Positions 9,645 to 18,567 of a stretch of 64,000 bases of DNA are shown one piece after another. Within the stretch, counting starts at the first letter, position 1, and each line of letters begins with the position of its first letter. Source of the DNA: JADHMP01 sp964386915 (GTDB lineage Bacteria > Bacteroidota > Bacteroidia > Flavobacteriales > Flavobacteriaceae); the NCBI GenBank assembly GCA_964386915.1, contig CAYLUQ010000003.1, positions 62,001 to 126,000 of the forward strand. The letters are read 5' to 3'. The position numbers and the translations under genes are program-made. Below the pieces are notes generated by a model that saw only the letters and a list, made by a program, of their open reading frames with translations, did no database searches and had not been told where the DNA came from.

Positions 9645-10124
9645 TTACATTTCGTTAAAAATTCGATGCATCAAACGTTTTTTGTCATTTATGCTTTCTT
9701 CCATCGAAATCATAGTTTCGGTTCGAGATACACCTTCAATATCATCAATTTCAAAAATAATATCTTTAGCATGTTGGGTATCACGCGCACGCACTTTACA
9801 AAAAATGTTGAATTTTCCTGTGGTAACGTGGGCTACTGTTACATAGGGTATGGCTCTTAAGTCTTCGATGACTTGCTGGGTGCGACTTGTTTTATTTAAA
9901 AAAATACCGACATAGGCAATGAAGGAATAGCCCAATTTAACATAGTCTAAAGTCAAAGAGGACCCCTTAATTATACCCGCTTCTTCCATTTTCTTTACAC
10001 GCACATGAACGGTTCCGGCAGAAACCAATAGGCGCTTGGATATATCTGTAAATGGAATTCGGGTGTTGTCAATTAGAATATCTAATATTTGATGATCTAC
10101 CTCATCAAGAGAAATTTTAGCCAT
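9645..10124 (-). CDS. Lrp/AsnC-family transcriptional regulator
   Basis: 159 aa. The N-terminal winged-helix domain (about 1-60) contains DHQILDILIDNTRIPFTDIS and a recognition helix in LLVSAGTVHVRVKKMEEAGII. The C-terminal RAM/AsnC ligand-binding domain (about 75-150) includes the acidic EIDDIEGVSRTETMISM region. Members usually sense amino acids and control their metabolism; the effector is unknown. The upstream region (10125-10175) is AT-rich and may hold its promoter. Confidence 0.93.
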   Translation of the reverse strand: MAKISLDEVDHQILDILIDNTRIPFTDISKRLLVSAGTVHVRVKKMEEAGIIKGSSLTLDYVKLGYSFIAYVGIFLNKTSRTQQVIEDLRAIPYVTVAHVTTGKFNIFCKVRARDTQHAKDIIFEIDDIEGVSRTETMISMEESINDKKRLMHRIFNEM

Positions 10125-10175
10125 TTTAAAAATAGTTTGCTATTGAGGCACGAAAATAATTATTTTTCAATAAAA

Positions 10176-11279
10176 TCACGAATTTATTGACAATAATTTA
10201 TCAAACAGGGGATTTTTAAGAATTTTGTCAATTTCAAATGCAATGGGATTTTGTCGTTGCTCGGGTGTTAATTCTACTATGCGGTGAAAGTGTTGGGAAG
10301 GTCTGCTTGCGGAATGATCAATCATTTGGGGTTCAAAATACAAACGTCCTTCTTTTAATACCTCAAGATATTGCAAAATGAGGTATTGATGTGGCCTTTT
10401 TTGACCTTCTATCTCAAGGTTAGCTTCTTGAAGCAAAAGATCATAATATACCTTTTGGTTTTCTGGAATTCCCAAATAGTCAGCTGTTGAATACTGATCA
10501 AAATCTTGCTTTGCAATGGACCATAACGCTTTTTGTAGGGCTTGTTCAACACAGGTCACCGTTTTGTTTCGAGCATAGTCGTAAGCAAAATGACCGGCCT
10601 CAACCAAAAGAGTTGGCACCCCAAGAGTTGAAAAAGTATCCCCCACACAATTGGGATTAAAAGCATCATCAAACCGACCTATACCCTTAGGAAGCACCTC
10701 TTTCAGCTCAGCCGAAATAGCAGCAATCAATTGCATGGCCTTTTGTCGCGCTGGAGTGACGGAACATTGAGCATCTGCCGCAGGGGCTAAAAAAGAAAGT
10801 GTAGCCGCAGCACCTGATACTCCAGCCCCATATATGGTGCGTTGATCGTGAAGGTTAAAACAGTAGTCGGGTTGTAAGCGGTCAAAATAGGTGCGCAGAC
10901 ATTGGCTTTCAGGTTGGCTTAAAGCAATAGCATCTCGATTTAAATCTACCCCAACGGCATTGTGTCGGGTGTAGGCCTGTGCACCATCAGGATTTAGCTG
11001 TGGAATGATGTGGATACTTAAAGTGTGTAATAACTCACTTTGAGCGGGTTCCAACAACCAAGTAATGAGGTGCATGAGAGCCCTAGTGGTAGTACTCTCA
11101 TTGCCGTGCATTTGAGACCAAAGCAATAGTTTTGTTTTTCCTTGCCCTAGGGTAAGGCCATAAATTGGACGTTGTTCCACCGAGGTAGCCAAGGGAACAA
11201 TAGGGAACAGATCTTTCCATTCTTCCAAGAAGGGAAGTAACCGATCAGGTGAAAAATAGCGGTCTTGTATGTCTGCCAT
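10176..11279 (-). CDS. M14-family zinc carboxypeptidase-like protein
   Basis: 367 aa from the ATG at 11279; upstream only a TTG at 11297 is available. The zinc-carboxypeptidase signature is readable: MHGNESTTTRALMHL supplies HxxE, then NPDGAQAYTRHNAVGVDLNRD with the substrate-binding Asn-Arg, then NLHDQRT with the third ligand His, and a late Glu in LLVEAGHF. No signal peptide is evident, so it is probably cytoplasmic. It faces an XRE-type regulator across a dyad-rich intergenic region, which suggests regulation by that protein. Confidence 0.85.
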   Translation of the reverse strand: MADIQDRYFSPDRLLPFLEEWKDLFPIVPLATSVEQRPIYGLTLGQGKTKLLLWSQMHGNESTTTRALMHLITWLLEPAQSELLHTLSIHIIPQLNPDGAQAYTRHNAVGVDLNRDAIALSQPESQCLRTYFDRLQPDYCFNLHDQRTIYGAGVSGAAATLSFLAPAADAQCSVTPARQKAMQLIAAISAELKEVLPKGIGRFDDAFNPNCVGDTFSTLGVPTLLVEAGHFAYDYARNKTVTCVEQALQKALWSIAKQDFDQYSTADYLGIPENQKVYYDLLLQEANLEIEGQKRPHQYLILQYLEVLKEGRLYFEPQMIDHSASRPSQHFHRIVELTPEQRQNPIAFEIDKILKNPLFDKLLSINS

Positions 11280-11288
11280 ATGTACAAA

Positions 11289-11310
11289 TGTAAACAACTA
11301 TGAGTTTACA
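11289..11310. promoter_or_regulatory. Operator-like inverted repeat TGTAAAC-N8-GTTTACA
   Basis: A perfect 7-bp inverted repeat with an 8-bp spacer lies 10 nt upstream of the M14 peptidase ATG. Its half-site GTTTAC recurs at 11304 and 11337, and a variant ATTTACAATGTTAAAC covers the start codon of the divergent XRE regulator. This is consistent with a binding site for that regulator; the link is inferred from position. Confidence 0.5.
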
Positions 11311-11347
11311 TTGTTAAACTAATTGATCCCTCAATTGTTTACAATTC
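11310..11347. repeat. Imperfect long dyad between the M14 peptidase and the XRE regulator
   Basis: AATTGA and TCAATT form a 6-bp perfect stem around TCCC (11321-11336). The flanking sequence TTGTTAAAC on the left and GTTTACAA on the right extends the complementarity with small bulges. A 14-nt palindrome, AATTGT-TT-ACAATT, occupies 11333-11346. It may act as an operator or as a hairpin in a transcript. Confidence 0.45.
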
Positions 11348-11532
11348 CATCCAAATCGAGCTCGTTTTTGATACAGTTATAAACAAATTGTGTTTATTTA
11401 TTTGTATAAAACTATTAATCAGCACTTTATAATCTTTATTTAAACAAAAAGTTTATCTATATTTCGTTTAGAAATTGCCTATTACACTGCATTAAAAGCT
11501 GTATCTTTAGGTTGTAATTATGTATATTTACA

Positions 11533-11925
11533 ATGTTAAACACTTCTGATTTTCTATATCGGTTACAAGAATTAATGTCGCAAAAGCAACTTTCAGCGTC
11601 GGCTTTTGCCACAAGGATTGGCGTGCAACGATCTTCCGTTTCACATATACTAGCACAACGCAATAAACCCAGTTTAGAATTTATTTTAAAAATTCACGAA
11701 GCTTTTGATGATGTAGATTTGTCATGGCTCTTGTTAGGCGAAAAAAAAGTGCCCACTCAAAATGTAAGGGAACCCTCACCTCTACCCGACCCTATTAAAC
11801 CGGAAGCAAAACCTTCAACCGATCCAGCTCCGTCTCCTAACAACTCATTTGAACCCCAAGAAATTGAAGCGATTATTACGCTTTATAAAGACGGTAGTTT
11901 TAAAAAGTATTCTCCAAATTCTTAG
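11533..11925 (+). CDS. XRE-family helix-turn-helix regulator with proline-rich tail
   Basis: 130 aa. Residues 5-65 form a Cro/C1 HTH: FATRIGVQRSSVSHILAQ is the turn and recognition helix, followed by NKPSLEFILKIHEAF and the DLSWLLLGE ending common in this group. Residues 75-105 are Pro/Ser-rich (PSPLPDPIKPEAK), probably a flexible linker, and the C-terminus is a short helix-like segment. A GTTTAC-like sequence overlaps its start codon, so autoregulation is plausible. Confidence 0.88.
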   Translation: MLNTSDFLYRLQELMSQKQLSASAFATRIGVQRSSVSHILAQRNKPSLEFILKIHEAFDDVDLSWLLLGEKKVPTQNVREPSPLPDPIKPEAKPSTDPAPSPNNSFEPQEIEAIITLYKDGSFKKYSPNS

Positions 11926-11933
11926 TATTTTTG
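11926..11933 (+). promoter_or_regulatory. Candidate -7 element (TATTTTTG) for the downstream lipoprotein gene
   Basis: TATTTTTG fits TAnnTTTG. It begins right after the XRE regulator stop codon and 8 nt before the lipoprotein ATG at 11942, implying a very short leader. Confidence 0.4.
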
Positions 11934-11941
11934 CTTCGTCT

Positions 11942-12316
11942 ATGAAGCCTGCTTTTGTTTTCTTTTTTCTTTTGTGCTTCGCTTCCTGCTATCAGGTGGA
12001 ACGAAACTGTTCTCCCTTTCACGAGGGTGTTTTTGAATTTAGAACGGTGGTGAATGGTACTCTTAAAGCCTCCCGTTTTGAGCGTTATAAAGACTATGAA
12101 GTTGAATTTTATGAAGGTCAAGTTGATACAGCCGATATCCGATGGGTGAATGATTGCGAATGTATTTTAACCAAACGCAATCCGGTTTCTAACCAAGACA
12201 AAAGGCCCATTCGCATTGAAATTCTCACCACCCAAAAAAATGAATACACCTTTGAATATGCCCTGGTGGGGGATACCAAAAATGTGCAACGTGGCACCAT
12301 CCAAAAAATAGAATAA
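11942..12316 (+). CDS. Small conserved flavobacterial lipoprotein, function unknown
   Basis: 124 aa from the ATG at 11942; a longer frame from 11849 overlaps the XRE gene and would bury the signal peptide. A type II signal peptide ends at C16 (LLCFASC). The mature part has ERNCSPFHEGVFEF and DIRWVNDCECILTKRNP with paired Cys residues. From memory, similar small lipoproteins beside parC are sometimes labelled DNA topoisomerase IV by neighbour transfer; nothing here supports an enzymatic role. terC follows 18 nt downstream. Confidence 0.8.
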   Translation: MKPAFVFFFLLCFASCYQVERNCSPFHEGVFEFRTVVNGTLKASRFERYKDYEVEFYEGQVDTADIRWVNDCECILTKRNPVSNQDKRPIRIEILTTQKNEYTFEYALVGDTKNVQRGTIQKIE

Positions 12317-12334
12317 ACTCATCCCTACTTACCT

Positions 12335-13099
12335 ATGTTTAGCTCAGAACTCATTAGTGCTTTTTTGACCCTCACCTTCTTAGAAATTGTTCTGGGCATT
12401 GACAATATTATTTTTATCTCCATTCTAGCCGATCGCTTTCCCCAAAAGGAACGCAAAAAATTGATGCGTATTGGTCTTCTCTTAGCCATGATTACTCGGA
12501 TTGCGCTACTCTTTGGCGTTTCATTACTAGTTAAAATGCGACAGCCCTTTATGGCGTTTAGCACCTCTTTTATTTCCTCCGAAATATCAATAGAAACCCT
12601 CATTCTCTTTTTAGGAGGACTATTTTTATTGTATAAAAGTACGCATGAAATTTTTCAAAAAGTTGAAGTACACGTGTCTGAATCCAGCTCAGATACGACT
12701 CCAAAAAAGCCCTTGCGAACTTTAAACGCCCTTTTTCAAATCATGCTTATCGATGTTGTTTTTTCTTTTGACTCGATACTCACGGCTGTAGGCATGACCA
12801 ACGGCATTGACTTTGCTTTTGGTGTTATGGTTAGCGCCATTGTGGTTTCTATTGTACTAATGATTCTCTTTGCTGGAACCATCAACCGTTTTATGAATGA
12901 GCACCCTTCGCTGCAAGTATTGGGCCTTTCGTTTTTGTTGCTCATCGGGTTTATGCTCATTGCAGAAGCAGCCCATCAATCTAATACGCTGTTGTTGGGC
13001 ACTAGCATAGGCACCATTCCTAAGGGGTATCTGTATTTTGCCATAGCCTTTTCGTTAGGCGTAGAAATGATCAATATGCGTATTAAACGTAAAAATTAA
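12335..13099 (+). CDS. TerC-family integral membrane protein
   Basis: 254 aa with about seven hydrophobic segments. The family signature is clear: EIVLGIDNIIFISILADRFP near residue 20 and DVVFSFDSILTAVGMTNG near 145, each supplying a conserved Asp inside the membrane. TerC proteins are linked to tellurite resistance and to metal (Mn2+) export; the substrate here is unknown. The 3' end overlaps the convergent parC gene by 4 nt. Confidence 0.93.
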   Translation: MFSSELISAFLTLTFLEIVLGIDNIIFISILADRFPQKERKKLMRIGLLLAMITRIALLFGVSLLVKMRQPFMAFSTSFISSEISIETLILFLGGLFLLYKSTHEIFQKVEVHVSESSSDTTPKKPLRTLNALFQIMLIDVVFSFDSILTAVGMTNGIDFAFGVMVSAIVVSIVLMILFAGTINRFMNEHPSLQVLGLSFLLLIGFMLIAEAAHQSNTLLLGTSIGTIPKGYLYFAIAFSLGVEMINMRIKRKN

Positions 13100-15681
13100 A
13101 GATCCAATCGGATTTGAGAATCCTCTCCGTCACTCTCTAAGGTTTCCTCCTCATTCACCTCAATCTCGTCCAGCGGTTCTTCTTGTGGTGGTTGATAAGG
13201 CAAGGCTTCTTTTAAAAGCACTGTTTTGATTTTTTTATCAGTAAGTTGATTTCCCAAAGCTTTAAAACCTTTAACGGCAATAAATTCTTCTGCATTAATT
13301 TCTAGAGGAGCTAAGGATTCTTTACCCCTAGGCTTTTCAAATTGAATTTCCAAAAGGGGTCGCCATTCAAAGCTGCAATACGTGAGCGTGCCTTCTTCCT
13401 TGATAAAACTGTCTTCTTTGTTTTCGTTTTCTATCAAAAAGCGTTTTAGGAAGTAGCGATTCTTTTCGGCATCAAAATAGATGGCTGTGAGCGGCTTTTC
13501 GGGAATCCATTTTTCCAATTGCAAGAGATTCTCTTCAAAATGCAAACTCATTTCGGGTTGCACTACCTTGGCCATTCCCTGATCAGAAACCACCAAGAGC
13601 TTATCTTCTCCTCTAAAGGCTCCCAATAGCCTACCACGACCTTCTAAATTGAGGCGCTTCACGGTTTCGTCAAACCAAATTTTTCTAGGCTTGAGTGTAG
13701 ATACACCTTTTTCTTTCAATTCAATTTTACGGACGGGATATTTCGTTACGGTATTGCCACGAACACTTCTACCTTTTATTTGTAAATCTGCAAAATTGAG
13801 CTCCCATTTCAATTTTTTAATACTGCCGGTGTTGCGTAAAAGCACCGTTACCACTTCGGCTTCCCCATTGGGATTAGCCGAAAAATAGAGCACCGAAGAT
13901 TGTGCCGTGCCTTGGGTGAGGTCATAGACTTTGTCTCGTGTTACGCCCGTAACTGCAAAGCGCTTCATGTAGGTAGCACCTCGGCTACCGTCTCTATAGA
14001 TCATATTGTATATGGTGCGGCTGTCTTTTTTCTTAAACACATTAACATGCAAAATGCCTCTACCCACAAACACTTTTGAATCCACTTTCACCACCTGCAT
14101 TTTCCCGTCTTCAGTAAACACTATCACATCGTCTATATCGGAGCAATCGCAAACATATTCGTCTTTGCGCATGCCGGTGCCAATAAAACCCTCTTCCCGG
14201 TTAACATAGAGCTTTTGATTGCGCACCACCACTTTTTTGGCATCAACATCATCAAAAATGCGAATTTCGGTTTTGCGTTCTTTGTCTACACCGTAGGTCT
14301 TTTTGAGATGCATAAAATAGCGAATAGCATAATCAATGAGGTGGTTTAGGTTGTTTTTAACCTCTTCAATATCGCCTTCTAAGGCCTCAATTTTCTGTTG
14401 GGCTTTATCGAGGTCAAATTTTGATATTCGTTTAATTTTAATTTCTGTGAGGCGCACCAAATCTTCTTCAATCACCGGTCGTTTGAGGTGTGCAATATGA
14501 GGTTTTAATCCTTCATCTATGGCCTGTAACACCCCTTCCCAGGTAGTTTCTTCTTCTATATTGCGATAGATCCTATTTTCTATAAAAATACGCTCTAGGG
14601 AAGCATAGTGCCATTGGTTTTCCAGTTCTTGCAACTGCACTTCCAGTTCCATTTTAAGAATTTGTACGGTGTGATCGGTTGAAATTTTCAACATTTCACT
14701 CACGCCCATAAAATGAGGTTTGTTGTCTATAATCAAACAGCCTAGAGGTGAAATAGAAGTTTCACAAGCGGTGAAAGCATAGAGCGCATCTATGGTTTTA
14801 TCGGGAGAAATGCCACTGGGCAAGTGCACTAAAATCTCTACTTCTGCGGCGGTATTATCTTCAATTTGCTTGATCTTGATTTTACCCTTTTCATTGGCTT
14901 TTAGGATACTATCAATCAAGCTGGAGGTGTTGGTGCTAAAAGGAATTTCGGTGATGACCAAGGTGCTTTTGTCTAACTGACTAATTTTGGCCCGCACCCG
15001 CACTTTGCCGCCTCGTTTACCATCGCTATATTGTTGCACATCCACAATGCCCCCCGTTTGAAAATCGGGATAAAGCTCAAAGCGTCTTCCTTTGAGGTGT
15101 TGGATGCTAGCCTCTAATAATTCGTTGAAATTATGGGGTAAAATTTTGGTAGACAATCCCACTGCAATTCCCTCTGCCCCTTGGGCAAGCAACAAAGGAA
15201 ACTTAACCGGAAGGTGTATAGGTTCTTTTTTTCTTCCGTCGTAGGACAGTTGCCATTCGGTTACTTTTGGACTAAAGACCACCTCAAGGGCAAATTTAGA
15301 CAAGCGGGCTTCTATATATCGAGAAGCTGCAGCACTGTCTCCGGTGAGAATATTACCCCAGTTGCCCTGCATATCTATGAGCAACTCCTTTTGACCAATT
15401 TGCACCATGGCATCTGCAATACTGGCATCGCCGTGGGGATGATATTGCATGGTGTGGCCCACTATGTTGGCCACTTTGTTGTAGCGACCGTCATCGAGGT
15501 CTTTCATGGAGTGCAAAATGCGACGCTGCACGGGTTTTAGTCCGTCTTCAATAACGGGCACGGCACGCTCCAAAATTACATAAGAAGCATAGTCTAAAAA
15601 CCAATCTTGATACATTCCGGTGACCTTCACCAAAGTGTCACCTGCATTGGCATCTTGATTTATTTGATCTTCCGTCTCCAT
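13096..15681 (-). CDS. parC: DNA topoisomerase IV subunit A (GyrA/ParC family)
   Basis: 861 aa. The breakage-reunion domain starts near residue 30 (DYASYVILERAVP). The catalytic Tyr is Y122 in GDSAAASRYIEARLS, and a coiled coil follows (about 430-470). The C-terminal beta-pinwheel half lacks the GyrA-box QRRGGKG, favouring ParC over GyrA. The C-terminus is acidic (EEETLESDGED). parE follows upstream on the same strand after 165 nt, so both topo IV subunits are encoded together. Confidence 0.93.
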   Translation of the reverse strand: METEDQINQDANAGDTLVKVTGMYQDWFLDYASYVILERAVPVIEDGLKPVQRRILHSMKDLDDGRYNKVANIVGHTMQYHPHGDASIADAMVQIGQKELLIDMQGNWGNILTGDSAAASRYIEARLSKFALEVVFSPKVTEWQLSYDGRKKEPIHLPVKFPLLLAQGAEGIAVGLSTKILPHNFNELLEASIQHLKGRRFELYPDFQTGGIVDVQQYSDGKRGGKVRVRAKISQLDKSTLVITEIPFSTNTSSLIDSILKANEKGKIKIKQIEDNTAAEVEILVHLPSGISPDKTIDALYAFTACETSISPLGCLIIDNKPHFMGVSEMLKISTDHTVQILKMELEVQLQELENQWHYASLERIFIENRIYRNIEEETTWEGVLQAIDEGLKPHIAHLKRPVIEEDLVRLTEIKIKRISKFDLDKAQQKIEALEGDIEEVKNNLNHLIDYAIRYFMHLKKTYGVDKERKTEIRIFDDVDAKKVVVRNQKLYVNREEGFIGTGMRKDEYVCDCSDIDDVIVFTEDGKMQVVKVDSKVFVGRGILHVNVFKKKDSRTIYNMIYRDGSRGATYMKRFAVTGVTRDKVYDLTQGTAQSSVLYFSANPNGEAEVVTVLLRNTGSIKKLKWELNFADLQIKGRSVRGNTVTKYPVRKIELKEKGVSTLKPRKIWFDETVKRLNLEGRGRLLGAFRGEDKLLVVSDQGMAKVVQPEMSLHFEENLLQLEKWIPEKPLTAIYFDAEKNRYFLKRFLIENENKEDSFIKEEGTLTYCSFEWRPLLEIQFEKPRGKESLAPLEINAEEFIAVKGFKALGNQLTDKKIKTVLLKEALPYQPPQEEPLDEIEVNEEETLESDGEDSQIRLDL

Positions 15682-15846
15682 AGGTCTAATGTTTCAAAAA
15701 TACTATTTCCCCTTTATACAGCCCCCTCCCCTGGGACTGGGATATTAACAGTTCACGGTTAAAAACTTTTTTAGCGCTTAAAAAGTGTTTTTTAGTTTAA
15801 GCAACAAAATGAAAATCATAGCAATAGGCTGTAATTGGCGAAAGGA

Positions 15847-17706
15847 CTAAACAGCTTCTTCGGCTAAATCCAATTCTACTTTGAGGTTGTCAATGATAAA
15901 TTTTTGGCGTTCTTGGGTGTTTTTGCCCATATAGAATTGCAACAATTGATCAACTGTGGTGCTTTTGTCTAACATGACCGGATCAAGGCGAATGTCATCG
16001 CTAATAAAATGTTTAAATTCATCGGGAGAAATTTCTCCAAGCCCCTTAAAGCGGGTGATTTCGGGCTTACCTTTTAATGCTCTTATAGCCGCTTGGCGCT
16101 CGGTTTCACTATAACAATATATGGTTTCTTTTTTGTCGCGTACCCTAAAGAGGGGGGTTTGCAAAATATAGAGATGCCCTTCTTTGATGAGTTCCGGAAA
16201 AAATTGGAGAAAAAAGGTAATTAACAATAAGCGAATGTGCATGCCATCTACATCGGCATCGGTAGCAATTACAATATTATTGTAGCGCAAATCTTCCAAA
16301 CTGTCTTCAATGTTTAGGGCCGCCTGCAAGAGGTTGAATTCCTCGTTTTCATACACAATCTTTTTGGACATGCCATAGCTGTTTAGGGGCTTTCCTCTCA
16401 GGCTGAAAACCGCTTGGGTATTCACGTCCCGCGACTTGGTGATGGATCCACTGGCCGAGTCGCCCTCGGTGATAAACAAGGTAGATTCCAATCGGCGGTC
16501 TTTTTTCAATTCGTTGAGGTGCACCCTGCAATCGCGTAATTTCTTATTGTGTAAACTCGCTTTCTTTGCTCGTTCTCGCGCTAATTTTCGAATACCAGAC
16601 AATTCCTTGCGTTCTTTTTCAGCTTGAATAATTTTCCTTTGAATGGCTTCTGCTGCCGTTGGATTTTTATGCAGATAGTTGTCAAGATTGGTGCTGAGAA
16701 AATCGATAATATAGGACCGTACGGAAGGCATGCCCTCCCCCATTTCAGTAGAGCCCAGCTTGGTTTTGGTTTGCGATTCAAACACCGGTTCCATCACTTT
16801 GATGCTAACGGCTGAAATGATGGATTTTCGAACATCAGAAGCATCATAGTTTTTGCCAAAATGCTCCCGAATCACTTTCACCAAACCTTCTCTAAAGGCG
16901 GCTTGGTGAGTACCCCCTTGGGTGGTGTGTTGGCCGTTAACAAAGGAGTGATATTCTTCGCTATATTGTGTTTTGCTGTGGGTGAGCGCCACTTCAATGT
17001 CTTCTCCCTTGAGGTGAATGATGGGATAGCGCAGGTCTTCTTCACTGCTGTGTTCTTGTAGTAAATCTTTGAGTCCGTTTTCAGAAAAAAACCGCTCTCC
17101 ATTCAATTCTATAGTCAATCCTGGGTTGAGATAGACGTAGTTTTTCACCATGCGCTCTACATATTCTAGGCGATAGCGGAAGTTTTTAAATATTTGTAGA
17201 TCAGGAACAAAACGCACTAAGGTTCCTTTGCGTTTGGACGAGGCTTCTTCGGGTAGCTCTTCTATCAGATTGCCAAATTCAAAGGTGGCTTTTTTGGTTT
17301 TTTGATCGCGGTTGGATTCTACCGTAAAGCTTGAAGAAAGGGCATTAACCGCCTTGGTTCCCACTCCGTTTAGTCCCACCGATTTTTTAAAGGCACGGGT
17401 GTCATATTTCCCCCCTGTATTCATTTTAGAGACCACATCTACCACCTTGCCCAGCGGAATACCCCGCCCATAATCACGAACCGAAACGGTGTTCTCTTTA
17501 ATGCTAATTTCGATAGTCTTGCCAGCTCCCATCACAAACTCGTCTATGCAGTTGTCTAACACTTCTTTTAGGAGAATATAAATGCCGTCGTCTGGAGAGG
17601 AACCGTCACCCAGTTTTCCGATATACATACCCGGGCGCATGCGGATGTGTTCTCGCCAATCGAGTGAGCGGATATTGTCTTCGGTATATTGGGTGGCTTC
17701 TGGCAT
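15847..17706 (-). CDS. parE: DNA topoisomerase IV subunit B (GyrB/ParE family)
   Basis: 619 aa, the short ParE length. The GHKL ATPase domain shows VLDNCIDEF, DYGRGIP and GLNGVGTKAVNAL. The TOPRIM domain shows FITEGDSASGS and ATDADVDGMHIR. The C-terminus ends after the GLGEISPDEFK region. It forms a heterotetramer with ParC to decatenate chromosomes. Its start codon (ATG, 17704-17706) overlaps the opposite-strand ATG of the methyltransferase remnant, so little upstream promoter space of its own remains. Confidence 0.95.
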   Translation of the reverse strand: MPEATQYTEDNIRSLDWREHIRMRPGMYIGKLGDGSSPDDGIYILLKEVLDNCIDEFVMGAGKTIEISIKENTVSVRDYGRGIPLGKVVDVVSKMNTGGKYDTRAFKKSVGLNGVGTKAVNALSSSFTVESNRDQKTKKATFEFGNLIEELPEEASSKRKGTLVRFVPDLQIFKNFRYRLEYVERMVKNYVYLNPGLTIELNGERFFSENGLKDLLQEHSSEEDLRYPIIHLKGEDIEVALTHSKTQYSEEYHSFVNGQHTTQGGTHQAAFREGLVKVIREHFGKNYDASDVRKSIISAVSIKVMEPVFESQTKTKLGSTEMGEGMPSVRSYIIDFLSTNLDNYLHKNPTAAEAIQRKIIQAEKERKELSGIRKLARERAKKASLHNKKLRDCRVHLNELKKDRRLESTLFITEGDSASGSITKSRDVNTQAVFSLRGKPLNSYGMSKKIVYENEEFNLLQAALNIEDSLEDLRYNNIVIATDADVDGMHIRLLLITFFLQFFPELIKEGHLYILQTPLFRVRDKKETIYCYSETERQAAIRALKGKPEITRFKGLGEISPDEFKHFISDDIRLDPVMLDKSTTVDQLLQFYMGKNTQERQKFIIDNLKVELDLAEEAV

Positions 17707-18394
17707 GGGTATAAAAATAGTGTTTCAACGGCTAAATAGAAAAGGACCCCCGCTAAAGAAATTAACAAATCTAAAGGCAAAATTGTTGAAAGGCTTTGGT
17801 TCGGGTGGTGGAGGTGGACTTATTTGGTTGAACTCTGAATTGAAGAAAGATATCCCGGATTTGAAAATCATTCTGACGGACTTTTACCCCAACATTCCAG
17901 CATTCAAATTCACAAAAGAGAAAGCGGACAACTTTGAAAATGTGGAAAAGTCCGTTGATGCAAGAAGTGTTCCAAATGAATTTAAAGGCCTGAGAACTCA
18001 ATTTTTATCATTGCACCATTTCAAGCCGAAAGACGCTAGATTAATTCTTCAAAATGCCATTGACACCGATAGTTCAATTGCCATATTTGAGGGACAAGAA
18101 AGAAGTTTTCCAAGTATTTTGGCTATGTTGCTTTCACCCATATCAGTTTTACTAACCACACTGTTTATAAGACCTTTTAAGATTCAACGAATTGTATTTA
18201 CATATCTTATTCCTATAGTCCCATTATTTGTTCTCTGGGACGGCGTAATTTCCTCTTTGCGAACTTATTCAGTTGAAGAAATGAAAAAACTTGTTGAAAA
18301 TTTGAACGGAACTGAAACATATGATTGGGAAATTAATAAATTAAAATCAGGACCAAGCGTAATACTCTATTTGCTTGGCTCTAAAAAACAATAA
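17705..18394 (+). pseudogene. Truncated and probably frameshifted SAM-dependent methyltransferase
   Basis: An open frame of 229 codons can start at the ATG at 17705. From about residue 32 on it looks like the C-terminal two thirds of a class I methyltransferase: a glycine-rich motif I (FGSGGGGGLIWLNSEL), then ILTDFYPNIPAF, VDARSVPNEFKGLRTQFLSLHHF, and hydrophobic helices near 150-185. The usual N-terminal 80 or so residues are missing. The first 31 residues look like noise, whereas a neighbouring frame reads AKEINKSKGKIVE, the expected lead-in to motif I, so a one-base shift near 17790-17800 is likely. Probably a non-functional remnant of transferred DNA. Confidence 0.7.
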
Positions 18395-18403
18395 ACATAC
18401 CTG

Positions 18404-18532
18404 CTACAACAAAGTGTATAAATTATTGCGGCTGAATTCCTAATCGGAATTCATTGCAATTTGCTATCTTTCGGCTAGGGCGGAAAATTATTACTGATTT
18501 TTCGCAACTGCTCATACAAGAGACCCTTGTAG
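18404..18532. repeat. Nested long inverted repeat with attC-like architecture
   Basis: Outer arms CTACAA (18404-18409) and TTGTAG (18527-18532), middle arms GTAT (18416-18419) and ATAC (18514-18517), and inner arms TTGCG (18426-18430) and CGCAA (18503-18507) are complementary in nested order. The left part also holds a separate hairpin, GAATTCC-TAATC-GGAATTC (18434-18452). Nested imperfect arms like this resemble integron attC sites. ACCTAAC, which fits RYYYAAC, follows just before the cupin gene. No integrase is in the window. Confidence 0.45.
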
Positions 18533-18567
18533 GCAAGCAATAAATACCTAACATTAACGAATTAAAA

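Larger units (their letters stand above)
11280..11532. other. Divergent intergenic region (253 bp) with repeated GTTTAC half-sites
   Basis: No gene is visible. The region is strongly AT-rich and separates the M14 peptidase from the XRE regulator. GTTTAC-type half-sites occur on both strands near 11290, 11304 and 11337, with an ATTTAC variant at 11526. The part from about 11390 to 11460 is low-complexity AT. Confidence 0.6.

Noticed and set aside
12335..13099. Possible multi-gene tellurite resistance system around terC
   Set aside because: Only terC itself is present; no TerD/TerB-like partners are adjacent.
15181..15540. 119-codon plus-strand frame inside parC
   Set aside because: Antisense to a conserved catalytic region whose codons are constrained by parC; no independent evidence.
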